From Chrysomallon squamiferum (lineage: Eukaryota; Mollusca; Gastropoda; Neomphalida; Peltospiridae), in assembly GCA_012295275.1 (NCBI GenBank), contig CM022671.1:30530750-30594749 (forward strand): a DNA stretch of 64,000 nucleotides, written 5' to 3'. Of the stretch, positions 1 through 13,800 are shown in pieces. Position numbers and translations under genes: made by a program. The notes beneath the pieces are model-generated. The model made no database searches. It had not been told where the DNA came from and saw nothing but the letters and a program-made list of their open reading frames with translations. Numbering within the stretch: the first letter of the stretch is position 1; every line of letters begins with the position of its first letter.

Positions 1-131
1 ATTTTTTTTTTTTTTTTACATGGTACTTAGGCAAAAAATAGTTAAATTCTGAATGATGTTATTACAGAATACTGAAGAATAGTATTTAGTGTCTGTCAGA
101 AATTGGCTAGAAACAGCGTAATATTATTTAC

Positions 132-2196
132 CTGAAGTCTGCTACAGATAGTTTGATAGGTTTTGCTATTGAGACAATTTTCGGGAACTCCCTGGAGCTC
201 AAAGTCCGAATAACATTTCTGAAATAAAGACAACTTGTTTTCAGTTATGTGTGCAAAGAAAACTAAACTCTAAAAAAAATTTGTTTGACAGAAATTGAGA
301 GAAAGTGAGTAAGAGAAACTGAGAGCTGAGAGAAAGAGAGAGAGGGAATACAGAATTTTATAGACTTTTTTTTTTTATCAGGTTGAAGTATTTACACTGA
401 ACGGAAAATCAAGCACATCTGTTACAGATATTTAACAATACAAGTAATCACATTTTAATTTACTATCTGATTACCTACCCTGTTTATTGCCATTAGACAG
501 TTCAGTTGGTAAGGGTGCAGAGAAAGGTCAAGGCGATCAGTCAGCCAATCACAAATCATTTTCATCTGACCAGTATACCATTCCTAGATTAAAATATAAA
601 AATGAACATTTAAAGTCTCACTGCACTGTTTATTCCTAATAATGCTACTTAGAAATATCATTTGACAAAATATAACAACACAAAAGTTCAAATATTTGGA
701 TATTATTTACTGTTATGACTGTCATAATATTCTCTTCTGCTATGATAGATGCTGCTTTTAAACAAACCTATAATTTTTGCACAATATCTTCAAAAACTTC
801 TCTCTATTTTTTTTCATTATATCTTGATCATTATTTAGAGAAATGAAATTCAAAGTCAATAACCTCACTAAAAATATGCAAAAATGCATAAAAACCAGTC
901 AAGTATTTTACCTCAAATATTGTTAATGTGTAGAGTTCATCAGTAATTTTTTGTCTCAGCTGATCTAGGTTTCCTCGCATGAAGTCAACATAGGACTTTC
1001 CAAGTTCATTCACTGGTTTCTGAAGTGATTTAATAATAATAGTAGTAATAGCAGTAATAATAGTAAATATAATTATAACAACTACAGTAATAAAAATAAG
1101 AAATTTATGTATAATTTCAACTAAAAAAATCAAAAACAGTATAAAATAAAAAACAAGAATTCTCTAAGCAGAACTTACTGTTAATGAAAGTATTGATGCA
1201 AAAAATGTTCCCTCATCGTATCGGGCTAGTTTGCCCAACACTGATTCCAACACTGACAACAGCTGAAATAAATAGTAAAAAATTATTTTGGCTGTAATGT
1301 CATCTCTTTTAATTAATTTATTATCTAGGAAAAAAAAAAATAATAATAAAATGTTTAAATTAAATTAGAAATTAAGACTTCTGTCTACACCAATAATGAA
1401 ATTCTGTATTCAGTTACCTTTTCAACAAGACATTTGACCATCTGGACTTGAACACGCTCCAGGAATTCATCTATCTTTGTATGATACTGATGCTTAAAAA
1501 AATATAATGAGTACGGCATCACAAAAATAAAGAACAACAAATGTTTTTGTTTTTTGGAAAAGTAGGTATTTTATATTAAATAACTGCTGAATATTTTGAA
1601 AATTTATCTGTTTAAAATTTCAAGAAGTCTGACCAAAAACCAATTTTTTATTATACATAAAAAAGTAGTTAATCCAGAAATTAAATGTTTAGCAAAAATT
1701 TGAAAAAGATAATTACTCAACTTAATGGATTCATTCTTTTACTTATTTAAAAAAAAAAAAAATTATAAAGAAAAGTAATATAAGTTGAAAATAATTATAT
1801 TAAAAAAATACTACCATATTTTGGCCACTGTCCAAGGCACAAAGGTGAAGAGCCTGTTAAATAATTTTTATATTAAAAGATTATTTACTCATGAAAAGAT
1901 AGATATAATATTATAAATATCTATGTACCAAAAAACCTGAAACAAAAAAAACAAACACAATAAAATGTAACCTACATGTCATTGAAAAATACTTTCTCTG
2001 TAATATGAGCTATAATAATACATATAGTAAATTTTTAAAATTTACTCCATGAACAATTTTTTAATAAAAAAAAATAATGCATACCTTATTTTTCAGATCA
2101 ATGATGACATTCATCATGGTGCAGATCTCTGAGTAGGTGATGTAGTCACAGCCCTTTCCTCCTTTTCTGAGATAACTTTCAAATGATTTTAGAGTC
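132..2196 (-). CDS. CADPS: CADPS exons 20-26: MUN domain, C-terminal part
   Basis: Exons are 2196-2085 (112 nt, [20 protein letters not shown]), 1853-1815 (39, [13 protein letters not shown]), 1492-1418 (75, [20 protein letters not shown]), 1262-1179 (84, [19 protein letters not shown]), 1019-912 (108, [20 protein letters not shown]), 583-479 (105, [20 protein letters not shown]) and 218-132 (87, [20 protein letters not shown]). From exon 20 on, all exon ends are phase 0, so single-exon skipping would keep the frame. The remaining C-terminal exon(s) and 3' UTR lie left of base 1. Confidence 0.92.
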
Positions 2197-3538
2197 CTTG
2201 CAGAAGATAATAACAAATATGATTCTGATTTATTACTTACAGTAGAGGGTAATATTTTTTCTTTTAAACATTCAGTTATGCTCTACTTCAATTCTGTAGT
2301 TTTCTTTTATTAAATAAATAGATTTGTTATTGTATGCTAAAATATTTCAAAATTATTTTTGGAATGTATTTATTTATTAAATTTTCAAATTAGCAGTATA
2401 AAAGTATGTATGTTCATAATCTAGAAATAAATTACATAAAAAGAATAAATAAATAAATAAATTTGGGAAAACAAGGGAAAATTCCAAAGATATTGGTTAT
2501 GGGTGTTGTTGAAAATTAAAATTACATTAGAGATGGCCCTTACATGTAAAAACACCCAGTAGTGAGTAACAAAACATCAGTAAAAAAAAAATTACAAACA
2601 TTTAACTAACTGTTGACATCACTTATTTTATAACTGGTGCAAAAATAATTTTATATTTATTCACTACCTCAGTTTTGAATAAAACATTACTGATTATCCT
2701 GTACCTTTTGGCAGCTGCTTCAATCATGTCTGCAGCCATCAGTTTGAGTCTGTGGTCAAGATGTTCAGCAAAGACTTCTTCTGGCCAGTGGAGATCACGA
2801 ATAAAAGACTGTAAGGCATCAAGTTTCCAGAGTATGTCTTCTGATGTGGAACAACCATTTCTTTCAGAAAATGATATGAAAATATTACTGTTTACCAACA
2901 TGTTCTTTCTTTCTTTTTACCTTTTGCCTTGAATGTCCAAGGCTTATTTAACTGAAATCATTAAAATGATACCTGACAGTGTTAAAGTTAGATAATTTCC
3001 ATTTATATTTAAAATAATTTAGAAAGTCACAAATATAAACACTAATAAAGACACATATAAAATTAACAAAAGGATAACACCACTAAATTAATGAATTTTA
3101 ATTATTGCTAGCTAGAGCCTTACTTCACAAAGTACATATTAACAATGAATTAGCTATGATTAAATAAACTAAGTTTAAAAATAAGTTAAAATATTTGATC
3201 TGCAGTTAGATAAATGAAGTATAAACAACTTTAAAGTTTAGGATAATACTTCTGGAATAAAAATTACAAAATTATGATTATTAATTACATACCCAACTTG
3301 GTCCCATTTCTCTCGTTCAAATCCCTTGTGAATTGACTGGGCAATGGAAGATTCCATTAAATCCACATATCTGACAACTTGAGGTGCAAAAACATCTCGG
3401 AGCTGCTGATGAAATCTTCCATTGCATAAGTTTTCTAAAATAGTAAAAATTTCAACAGTTCATTTTTCTTTACAAACAAATGAACTTTTAAAATGAATCT
3501 ATGAGATAAATCAGCAAAAAGAAAATTGTGCTTCCTAA

Positions 3539-3585
<47 letters not shown>

Positions 3586-6500
3586 TATCAAATATAAACA
3601 TTTACTTGGGTGTTTTTTTAAGAGTTGTTACACAAAGAATGAAATATTTAATCAAGAAAATAGTTTAATTCATCATTTTTATTAAACTGTCTCCTAAACA
3701 ATATGAAAGTCAAAAACATTTCTTGCATAAACTGCTAACAAAACTTTCAATATTTATTTTAAAACACCAGTACTCACCATCTGTTCTGAGATAATCATTG
3801 AGTAGCTGAAAGAGTGGAAAACTGTCCCATGTGTCTGGAGGCTGGGCTTCAAGAACTGCATTCATGTCCACACCAAATAGAGACCAGAAAATCTCAGCAT
3901 GTTGTACAAGCAAGTCACTAAACCAAGCAAATGCCTAAAGCAAACAATAATCTTTAAAGAAACTTGTCTCCTTGTTTATTTATTTATTCATACTATTCAC
4001 TCAAATTGTAAATTCATATTAAACCATTTAAAAAAATTAAACTGTACCCACCCCGAATGAAAAACTAGACACTTTGAAAATATTACATTCGTCAAATGTA
4101 ACCCTAAGAATATAGACATTTACTGGAAATTACAAACAGTATTTCTTTTTTTTAAATAATTTTTTAATGAAAATGTTACGATATTCATCTAGAGAAATAA
4201 TCAAATATGTCTAAAACATTTTGAACTATGAAAAATGTGCTCAAAATACATACTGATGCTCTAACTCACACTCAGATGAACACAGTTAATGATACATTAT
4301 GAAATAATGTAAGTAATTTGTGATGAAAACAACTGAGCTAATTTAAAAAACTGAAACAAAAAATCAACTTGATGAAAATCTTGCAAGGTAAAACTTGGGA
4401 AAGAAAAATTAACAGAAAGGTGTCAATTTAGTAAAACACTGAAGCAGGTTATGTAACAAGAAACTGACACACATCTTGTCACTATTTAGTCTTTAACATT
4501 TTATTGCTGTGTAAATAAAGAAGTCAGTTCTTTTTAATTAAGAGTGTAATCAAATTAATTAATTATAAAAAATAATAATCATTAGAATGAAAGAGAAAAG
4601 TGTGAAAGAAAAAGCATTAAATTATAAAATTTTGAGTTCAGAATAGTTTAAAAATTGCTTCCATGCAAATGACACACTCAAGCAGTTTGAAAGATATATA
4701 TAAAAAACATACTTTATATTTTAATTCTCTGGTTTTGAGATATATAACTGACAAATCTGGATATGCATATTTAACGTATGTTATGACAAATTAGTTAAGA
4801 AATACATAATTTTGTATCATAACAATGTATGAACAATATTTTAATAATATCATGCATAACTGCTATAAAAATAATCTAAAAAATTTATCTACAAAGCTAA
4901 ACGAAAAGTTAAAAATATAGAAATCAGTTATATAAAGATGTGTGTTACTAATAATCTATTTGCAAAAAGGAAAGTGAATTTTAATCTATTTTGTGAGTCA
5001 ATACAGTAACAAATCCTAGGAGTTCTCATCTATTCTATTTCTCATTCAAGCATTGCTTGAAAAATAGGAAAATGAAAATAGCAAGCAAATTGTTGGTGAC
5101 AATGTAACAAGATGTGTGTTATTGCACTCGCAGAATGGGTCACTCACCGATCGAAATGCCTACAGCAGAAGAAGATAAAAAGCACAACAGCAAATTAATA
5201 TTTTGATCATGCAGTTTGAAAGAACAGTTATTGGGTTGTGGTATATACCAATATCTGTAGAACAGGTCTCAAAACAATCAAGATGCAGTCTGGTTTGGCT
5301 GCTGTAAGTTGCATTTGTGTGAATGTGATAGCAGCTTTTAACACATTATTTATTATTACTGTTGTTTAGTTAGGTAATGCAGTACTAAAAAAAAAATTTA
5401 AAATGTTTTTTTCTCTCTTTAATGGCCAAAAGTAGGACAAGTTTTACAATATAAAGATTCAAATTTACTGGAGTAATTTTGGATAAAAATGAATTAAACT
5501 TTTTCAAAGAATCTTTAATAATCCCAAGACTTATACTGAACGTAAATGATTGCTTGTTCTGGTTTCCAGTCATCTAAGTGCAGCTTGTTGGTGCTGTTCA
5601 TTTTTTTTTGTTTATTTCTTTTATGAGTTACAAAATATAGCCCCTAAATTAAAATTTTATTAACATATTAGTCATTAAACATATTTAAAGTCTGAAGTTC
5701 TGATACGGAAACTGTTTTGTTCATGGTGAGAAAGAAAAGAAAAAGTATCGCAATGAAATTATTAAATTTATTTAATTTTAATTTTTGTTTAGTTTATTTA
5801 TAAATGCTTATCACAATTCACAGGCAAAAGTTATTGTAATACTCACAACATTCAATTATCTGATTATTATAAATTATTGTAAATGTGCATATATGAAATA
5901 AAAGGTCAGCTGAGAGTAGAGGCAAATTTATATTGATAAAAAATGGAGCAAAAAATAAATTCAAAACAAAACAAAAATAATGACCTTATTTGATACAGAA
6001 AATAAAATTGAACTTTAACAAAGTCGTTAAGAATTTTTACATCTTTAATTAAAGAGATCATTAATTTGTCTTTTTTCAATATATATTGTCTTAAAACAAC
6101 TGCACTTAATGAAAAAAATTATCCTGATCATGATATATTATAGATCAAAATAAAAGAGTAACACTTATAATGAAAGATAATATCAGAAATAGAGGCCTGC
6201 ATGCTCTACATAAGAAAAAACACTCTGTTCCATTTACAAATTAATAAAACAATTAAAATAAGAAAAACCCCCAAAAACAATATACATAAAACAATTATAG
6301 TTTAATGGAATTTTAAAGATGTCTAAATTTTATATTTACTAAATAATAATAATGTTTCTGGTTTTCTTTAACTTTGCCACCTGTTACCCTTGGCTGACCA
6401 TGCCTGTAAAATGTAACCTGTGAAAAATATGCGAATGTTATTTTTTTCACATAGGTTTCCAACACCAAATCAGACTGCACTAGACAGGAAGCTTGCCACA

Positions 6501-8044
6501 ACAGCAAACTTATTGCAGTTTTACAAAAACTTGTCCTTTTTTTGCCAAATTTTGATCCTAACCAAAATATCTATGTTACAGCTTCATAAATTCAGGTTTA
6601 TTTTTAAAAAAGGAAAAAGAAGAAAAAAAAAAAAAAGAATGAGAAAAGAAATAGAAATAACAATAAACACAGAACAAACAAACCCCAAATATGTGTTGAT
6701 AATTAAATTCCAAGGACAAATTTTAGTGTGACTGCTACATAAGGTAAACTGCAAAGCACAAAATTCACGAAACAAATATTCAGATATACACATTCCACAA
6801 ACTTTTGGGGTGTATTGCCAAGCAGTTTGATGATGCTTAACTAATGAGAATAATATTTGTGATCATTTCAAAACTTGAATGATTTTCTTTTATAATATTT
6901 ATTTTCATACATCAATCAGTTTTTAATATCTTTTTTTTATTTTTCCTTCTTAAATTCCTAACAAATATTTCTCTCTCCAATCTTCATGTATTTGAATTAT
7001 TAGTAAAGGTTAATCCTTAGAATTTAAATTCAGTGAGTTTATATATTAGATCAGTATGTATAAAATAACAGACAAAAATACCAATACCCTTAGGAGATGA
7101 TTCTCAACATACATATATTACAAATCTGTTTTTATTTTTTTTTTTTTAAAAAAAATTAAAACCAAAGAAAAGGAAATGAAACCTCATGATGATATTAATG
7201 TCAAAATGCTTAGTTCAAACACTAACCTCTGCATGATGTTCTTCATTCTGCTGCAGAACCTCAATGCAAAGTTCTGCAAGGTGCATTATATCCTCCAGTT
7301 TTTCTTGGGTGGTACATCATCAGCTAGAACATCTAAACAGCAAAACAAAATGCTTTGGTATCTACATAATGCATAAATGATTAATTTGTTTGTAATTTGA
7401 AAATAAACATGTTTCTTGTTATTTAAATTGTAAAACAAATAAATGAAATTATTACAAACAAGTATTCAGATGAACCTATTTGAAAATGCACATTTCAACC
7501 TCTCCATGACTTATCAACAAGTTTCATAGTTTTCAATCCTGATGAACCCTGATCAATTTCATTTAATATAGTTTCTAATTCTAAGTAATATAATTACTCC
7601 AGTAAATGTTGTTATTATATGCTGCAATTTTCTGTAACTGTTTAATTTTATTGTAGGTAACACATGAAAATAATAAATAATCCCATTACTATATTCTCAA
7701 CAGCAGCAAGATGATGACATATACTGTCTGTATTTACTAAATTTAAAACATGTTATATTCAGCTTATTTTCTATTATTATATAATTTTTTCCTAGTTGAT
7801 TATTTAAATACCAACACTGTAGCTATTATCTATTGAATAACCAAGGAGTTAACAGTCAGTTTATCTAGAGTTGATTGATTTGTTATAACGTTTACAGTGT
7901 ACAGAATTATAACTGAAATACAAAATACATTTATCTTTTTTAGATGTGATGTTTTACAGAACACAAACTACAACTAAATATATTTCTGTTACTGTAAATT
8001 TATTAATTAAATTTAAAGAAGAGGTGAAAGAAACACTGAAAAAC

Positions 8045-8078
<34 letters not shown>

Positions 8079-10823
8079 ACTTGATACAAGCAAACCATTG
8101 ACAAAAAAATTAAAATTATAAGAATCATTTAAAAAAAAACAATGTAAATAGACATGTATCTAATTAAAATACAATAAATCCCATTTTGAAAAATATGGAC
8201 TATCCTATGTGCATTTTTCAAAACAGATTTTCAGATCTAATTCATATTTTTAATATCTTACAGTTTATAACTGATTGACCTCTATCCAAATGGGTTACCT
8301 ATCCACTTGTGGCCTGCATTTTACATAATGCCCCCCACCTACCCTCCCAAAAATGAGTGACCTATTCTTAATGCATAAATATAAAATAGTGATGTATGAA
8401 ACTGTTAGTTCATTTAAAGTTAACTTAATAAACTTATTTAGTTATTTATTTATGTTGTTAGCAAGAAGTGGGCAGAGTAACAAAATCTTGCAGAAAAATG
8501 TCTTCTGTAAAAGTAATATTATATTCCATAAGTGTCTCATTTCTAATGAGATTCTTTCTGTTATGGAATGGAATAAAATAAAAAATAATTTAGAAATAGT
8601 AAAAATGCAGCTCATATTTCCAAATAAAACACTGTAATTTAAATTAAAAATGAGGTTCTTTCTGTTATGGAATGTAATAAAATTAAAAATAATTTAGACA
8701 TAGTAAAATTGCAGCTTAAATTTCCTAATCCAAAAATGTAATTTAAACAAAAAATGAGGTTCTTTCGGTTATGAAATGGAATAAAATTAAAAATAATTTA
8801 GAAACAGTAAAAATGCAGCTTAAATTTCCAAATCCAAACAATGTAATTTAAATAAAAAATGAGGTTCTTTTGTTATGGAATGGAATAAAATTTAAAATAA
8901 TTTAGAAATAGTAAAAATGCAGCTTAAATTTCCAAATCCAAACAATGTAATTTAAATAAAAAATGAGGTTCTTTCTGTCATGGAATGGAATAAAATTAAA
9001 AATAATTTAGAAATAGTAAAAATGCAGCTTAAATTTCCAAATCCAAACAATGTAATTTAAATTAAAAATGAGGTTCTTTCTGTCATGGAATGGAATAAAA
9101 TTAAAAATAATTTAGAAATAGTAAAAATGCTGCCTAAATTTCCAAATTAAAACAATGTAATTTAAATAAAAAATGAGGTTCTTTCTGTTATGGAATGGAA
9201 TAAAATTAAAAATAATTTAGAAATAGTAAAAATGCAGCTTAAATTTCCAAATCCAAACAATGTAATTTAAATAAAAAATGAGGTTATTTGTTGTGGAATG
9301 GAATAAAATTTAAAATAATTTAGAAATAGTAAAAATGCTGCCTAAATTTCCAAATCCAATCAATGTAATTTAAATACAAAATGAGATTCTTTCTATTATG
9401 GAATGGAATAAAATTTTAAATAATTTAGAAATAGTAAAAATGCAGCTTAAATTTCCAATTCCAATTAATGTAATTTAAATTAAAAATGAGGTTATTTGTG
9501 TTATGGAATAGAATAAAATTTAAAATAATTTAAAAATAGTAAAAATGCTGCCTAAATTTCCAAATCCAAACAATAATAATAATAATGATGATGATGATGA
9601 TGATAATAATAATAAAAAATAAAAGACATACAAAAATTCATTTAGTGTTAACTTGTTTAGTTAATTTTAAAAATATTTATAATGCCTTTAATATTAGACT
9701 TTGGCTGCCATAAATGAATGAAATAGTTTTTATCAATAAAACTAATAAGATACAAAATGCAATAAAGGACACTATAATGGGCAAGTGGGGAAATTTGAAA
9801 ATAGAAGGGTAAATGTATCATACTAAACATCTAAATAGGCAAGTTAAAAATAAAAATAAAAATAAAAATAAAAATAACTTGTTTTACTGGTGTTACAGTC
9901 TGTGAAAGCGAGGTGGTATCCAGTGGTAACTGCCTGAATTCAGTAAGCTGTGAAAGTGTGGAAACTAAATTAATATCACATGAAAATGCTAATGACAACA
10001 ACATGCGAATTTTAAAAACATTTAAAAAATCCAAATAAGTGAAAACAGTGAAAATTATTAACTTATTTCATGAACTGCTTTAAACAAGTTTTTCTGCAGT
10101 ACAATGTGATAATAAGAGAATAAAATTTTTTTTGTTTTTAAATTCTTATTCTAAGATTCATTTTCTAATTTAGTCAATCAGGGAAAAAAAAAAAAAAAAA
10201 AAAAAAAAAATAATGGTAATAGCCATAGATATTTATTAGCATTTTTCAGGTTATGTTTAAAATTTCTTGGAAGCAATTGATACCTAACAATATTCTCAGG
10301 AAATTAAATTAAAAAAAACTGCAAAAACTTGCTTAGATTTACTTTTGTTATTAAATCAATAAACCTATTTAATAATTTTACTCTTGAAGTGAAATTTTTG
10401 TACATGTATTACATTTAGCTGTATTTTCAGATAAAATGTATCATGTAAAGAGAAACACATTCTTCACAAAATCCACTGGATTCAAATAACAACAGTGAAA
10501 GCTGGGGTCAAAATGAACATAAATAAATCAAAAATGGGCATGAACTCTAACTACAACATCAATACCTACCATTAACTCCTGTAAATGAGGCAGAAAGACA
10601 TAATAAAAAATACTCTCTTTAAAACAACTAACTATATCTGCTTAATGAAGCAGCAAAAATGTATTGTTTATTTTTGTTTATTTTCATAATTATCAGAAGT
10701 ACTTTTATATCCAAAAATCAAGTGAAAATCAGCTTTCAAAAATTAATATGCATTCTTCTTATCTTATTCACGAATTCTGTAATAAAGATGACAGTGAAAG
10801 GGTTATAGAAAAAAAAAAAATAT

Positions 10824-10866
<43 letters not shown>

Positions 10867-13800
10867 GATCAATAACAATTTAAATGTTGTTAAAAAGATG
10901 AAAAACCCTCAGAACAACTAATATTAAAAAAAGAAGAAAATAAATTTAAAAAAAAGGAAAGGAAAAAAGATATTTAATAAATACAGAAACACAAAAACGG
11001 TAAGTAATAATTATATACAAAGATTAAATTATGATACATACGACTTTATCTAAATTTGTGTACATTGGACATTTTCTCTCTCTAACACACACACAAACAC
11101 ATTCTTGTACCATAATTCAATAGATAATTACTGAAAAGGCAATAACAAAAGCCCCGTTTGTGTTATTTAATATACCTCAGATGTAATTATATTCTATGCA
11201 TGGCAACATATGTTGTATTTTGCAAAGCACATAGGTCACAGAAACTGTCAACATACTTTCAGACCTCACTTAACAATAGTTCTACAATATGCAAGTATTA
11301 TTATTTTTTTCAAATTTAACTTTCAGTTACAGTTAATGGATTTTTTTTTTTTTTTTGGTTTTTTACATATGCTTTTAACACTGGTAAACAAAGAAGAAAT
11401 AATTTTAATTATAAGAATAATGATAATAAAAACAATGACAGATGAAAAAATTGTGGATTTTGATTTTATCACTGGAAAATGCCAGTAATTTAATAAAAAC
11501 CCAACAACAAACTTTTTTTCTGTTATCTATTTTTTTGAATTTGATATAGAGAAAATTTAGAATGCAAAATAATTCTTACTTTTATATATAAATAATTGTT
11601 TTACAAAAAAAGGAAAGAAAACAATAGAGTGGGAAGAAAAGAAAGATAAAATTGTAACTGCACTAATAATAATAATAATAATAATAAAATACAGAAGAAA
11701 ATAAATAATTGTTTTTCATTTGTAAATGTAATATTTAAATAATTAAAATATTTTAAAAACATCAATTTTCTAACAAAATTCACATTAAAAAACAAATAAT
11801 TTCTCCAAAACTAAATTACTTTTTAAAAAAAACTAATAATTAAACAAGTTATTATTTCACAGAAAACAGCAGTAATAAAAAGTTAAAGAAACTAAAATAA
11901 AACAAATATTTTAATTGAAATTAATAACGTAGTTTATAAAATTGCCTTGATCCAGTATAGTAATGATAAAAATACCAAAATAAAACTGAACAGGTTTACT
12001 CTATTATCAATATTCATATTAAAAACCAAATAAAAATCAAATAGATACAAAAATAAAGCAATGAAACTTTATAATTATTCAAAATACAGAGAAAAATTTA
12101 TTGTCAAGAAAAAAATGTAAGAAATAAAGTTGGTGAAAATTCAATTAGAGAGCAAAAGAAAACAATCACTCTACTGCTTTTTTTAACCTAAAAATTCACT
12201 TTAATTTATTTAGTGAAAATGCCATTTTAACAGTTTGGAATTTATTAAAATGAAAACTTTTAAATCAAATATTATTTAATCTATTTTGTAAAAAAAATGT
12301 TACAAAATACTGCAAACTGAAAAAATATATAATTATAGACACAATAAAAATTTAAAAAAATGAAATAATCTAAAATATCTACTATCTGAACACTGACAAA
12401 CTGAAAATATTCTAAACATAATAACAAGTGTCTGAACAAAAATTAAAATAATGTGCTAACAGAGAATTACTTTAAAAGTTCACCTTTTTTACGTCCTTCA
12501 AGTTTAATAGAAGAGAGACATTTTACAATAAAATTTTATTTCACGGAACAATCAATAAAAGATTATTTACTTTTAACAGTAATTAAAACATTGCTATATT
12601 TAACAACTGTTGTATTTTAATTGAAATTCTAGAAAAATTCATTAAATCTATTATATATACATTTAAAACTTATTTCAAATTAAAACTTTTAATATATTTT
12701 TTATATACATATTAATTTTGGTAACGTAATTTTAATAAAAAAATTTGAATAAGTTAGTGGAGTTGATAAGAAAGATAATGCAAAATAAATAGATATGTGA
12801 AGAAAAAAATATAAAATAAAAATAAAACACACCTTCAATTTTTGCATATTCTGAGACTCTTGTGTAGTTAACAAGAGCTGCATTTTCCAAACACTTCTTG
12901 ATCACCTGTCTGACTTCTTCAGGTGGGACTGGTGTCACAATATCTTTCATCAGTACCTGTTATAATGCAGCAAGCTTATTTTTATAATGAACTTTTATGA
13001 AAACCGTAACACTAAACCCTAATCCACAACTTTTAACCCTAATCTTAACCTTAACCCTAAACTTTAACTCTTAAACCTAACCCTACCATGAATTAAATCT
13101 AGTTGTGCATTTTTCTTTTAGTTAAGTTCTTATTTTTAAACTGGTAATGTATAGTACCCATATTTGATCATGTGTAATTGTTTAGTAGCAGGTGGAGTAT
13201 CAATTTAATGATCAAATGATTTTAAAAAAATGATAAAGTTTTTATAATTAGCACATTTTTAAAGTAAGACCACCTTTAAAATAAATAAAAAATATAAAAA
13301 AATAAATTTTTTTTTTTGATGTACCATATCCAAGCAGTTAATATACTTAAATGAAAATCTACATGTGAATGAAAAAAGCTGTCCTGTTGTGGATTAAAAG
13401 TATAATTAAGAAAAAAATTTGCTTTTTTCTGGGGTTTTCTGGTTTTTTTTTCAAAACACTGAATTAAAGAAATCAAAAATTAGTATGATGTGCCAGTGAG
13501 TGGTTTTTTTTTTTACATTTTAATGCATTAATTTTATAGACTGACACCTCTGGCACATATTAAAAATATTCAGAAAAATATATAACTGGCTTTTACTTCC
13601 AGAACAAAGTATTAAGAAATCAGCTACAAACTGATTATGTTAGTATTTGATTTTGTTGGCATACAAAAAAGAAAACAAACATATTTTGTTAAACAAAAAG
13701 GAAAACCAAATGCAAGAAACTAATTAAAACCTCACCCTCTCTAAAAGAGATAATGTGGCTTTTAGAGCACCTTCTGGTCTTCCAAAAGGAAAGCAGTATC

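Noticed and set aside
831-1133. 100-codon minus-strand frame as a separate gene
   Set aside because: Its C-terminal half is CADPS exon 24 (912-1019) read through into introns on both sides.
2921-2951. 31-nt (or 22-nt with a later acceptor) extra CADPS exon between exons 18 and 19
   Set aside because: Splice-like edges exist, but the longer form gives an immediate stop and the shorter form shifts exon 19 out of its conserved frame.
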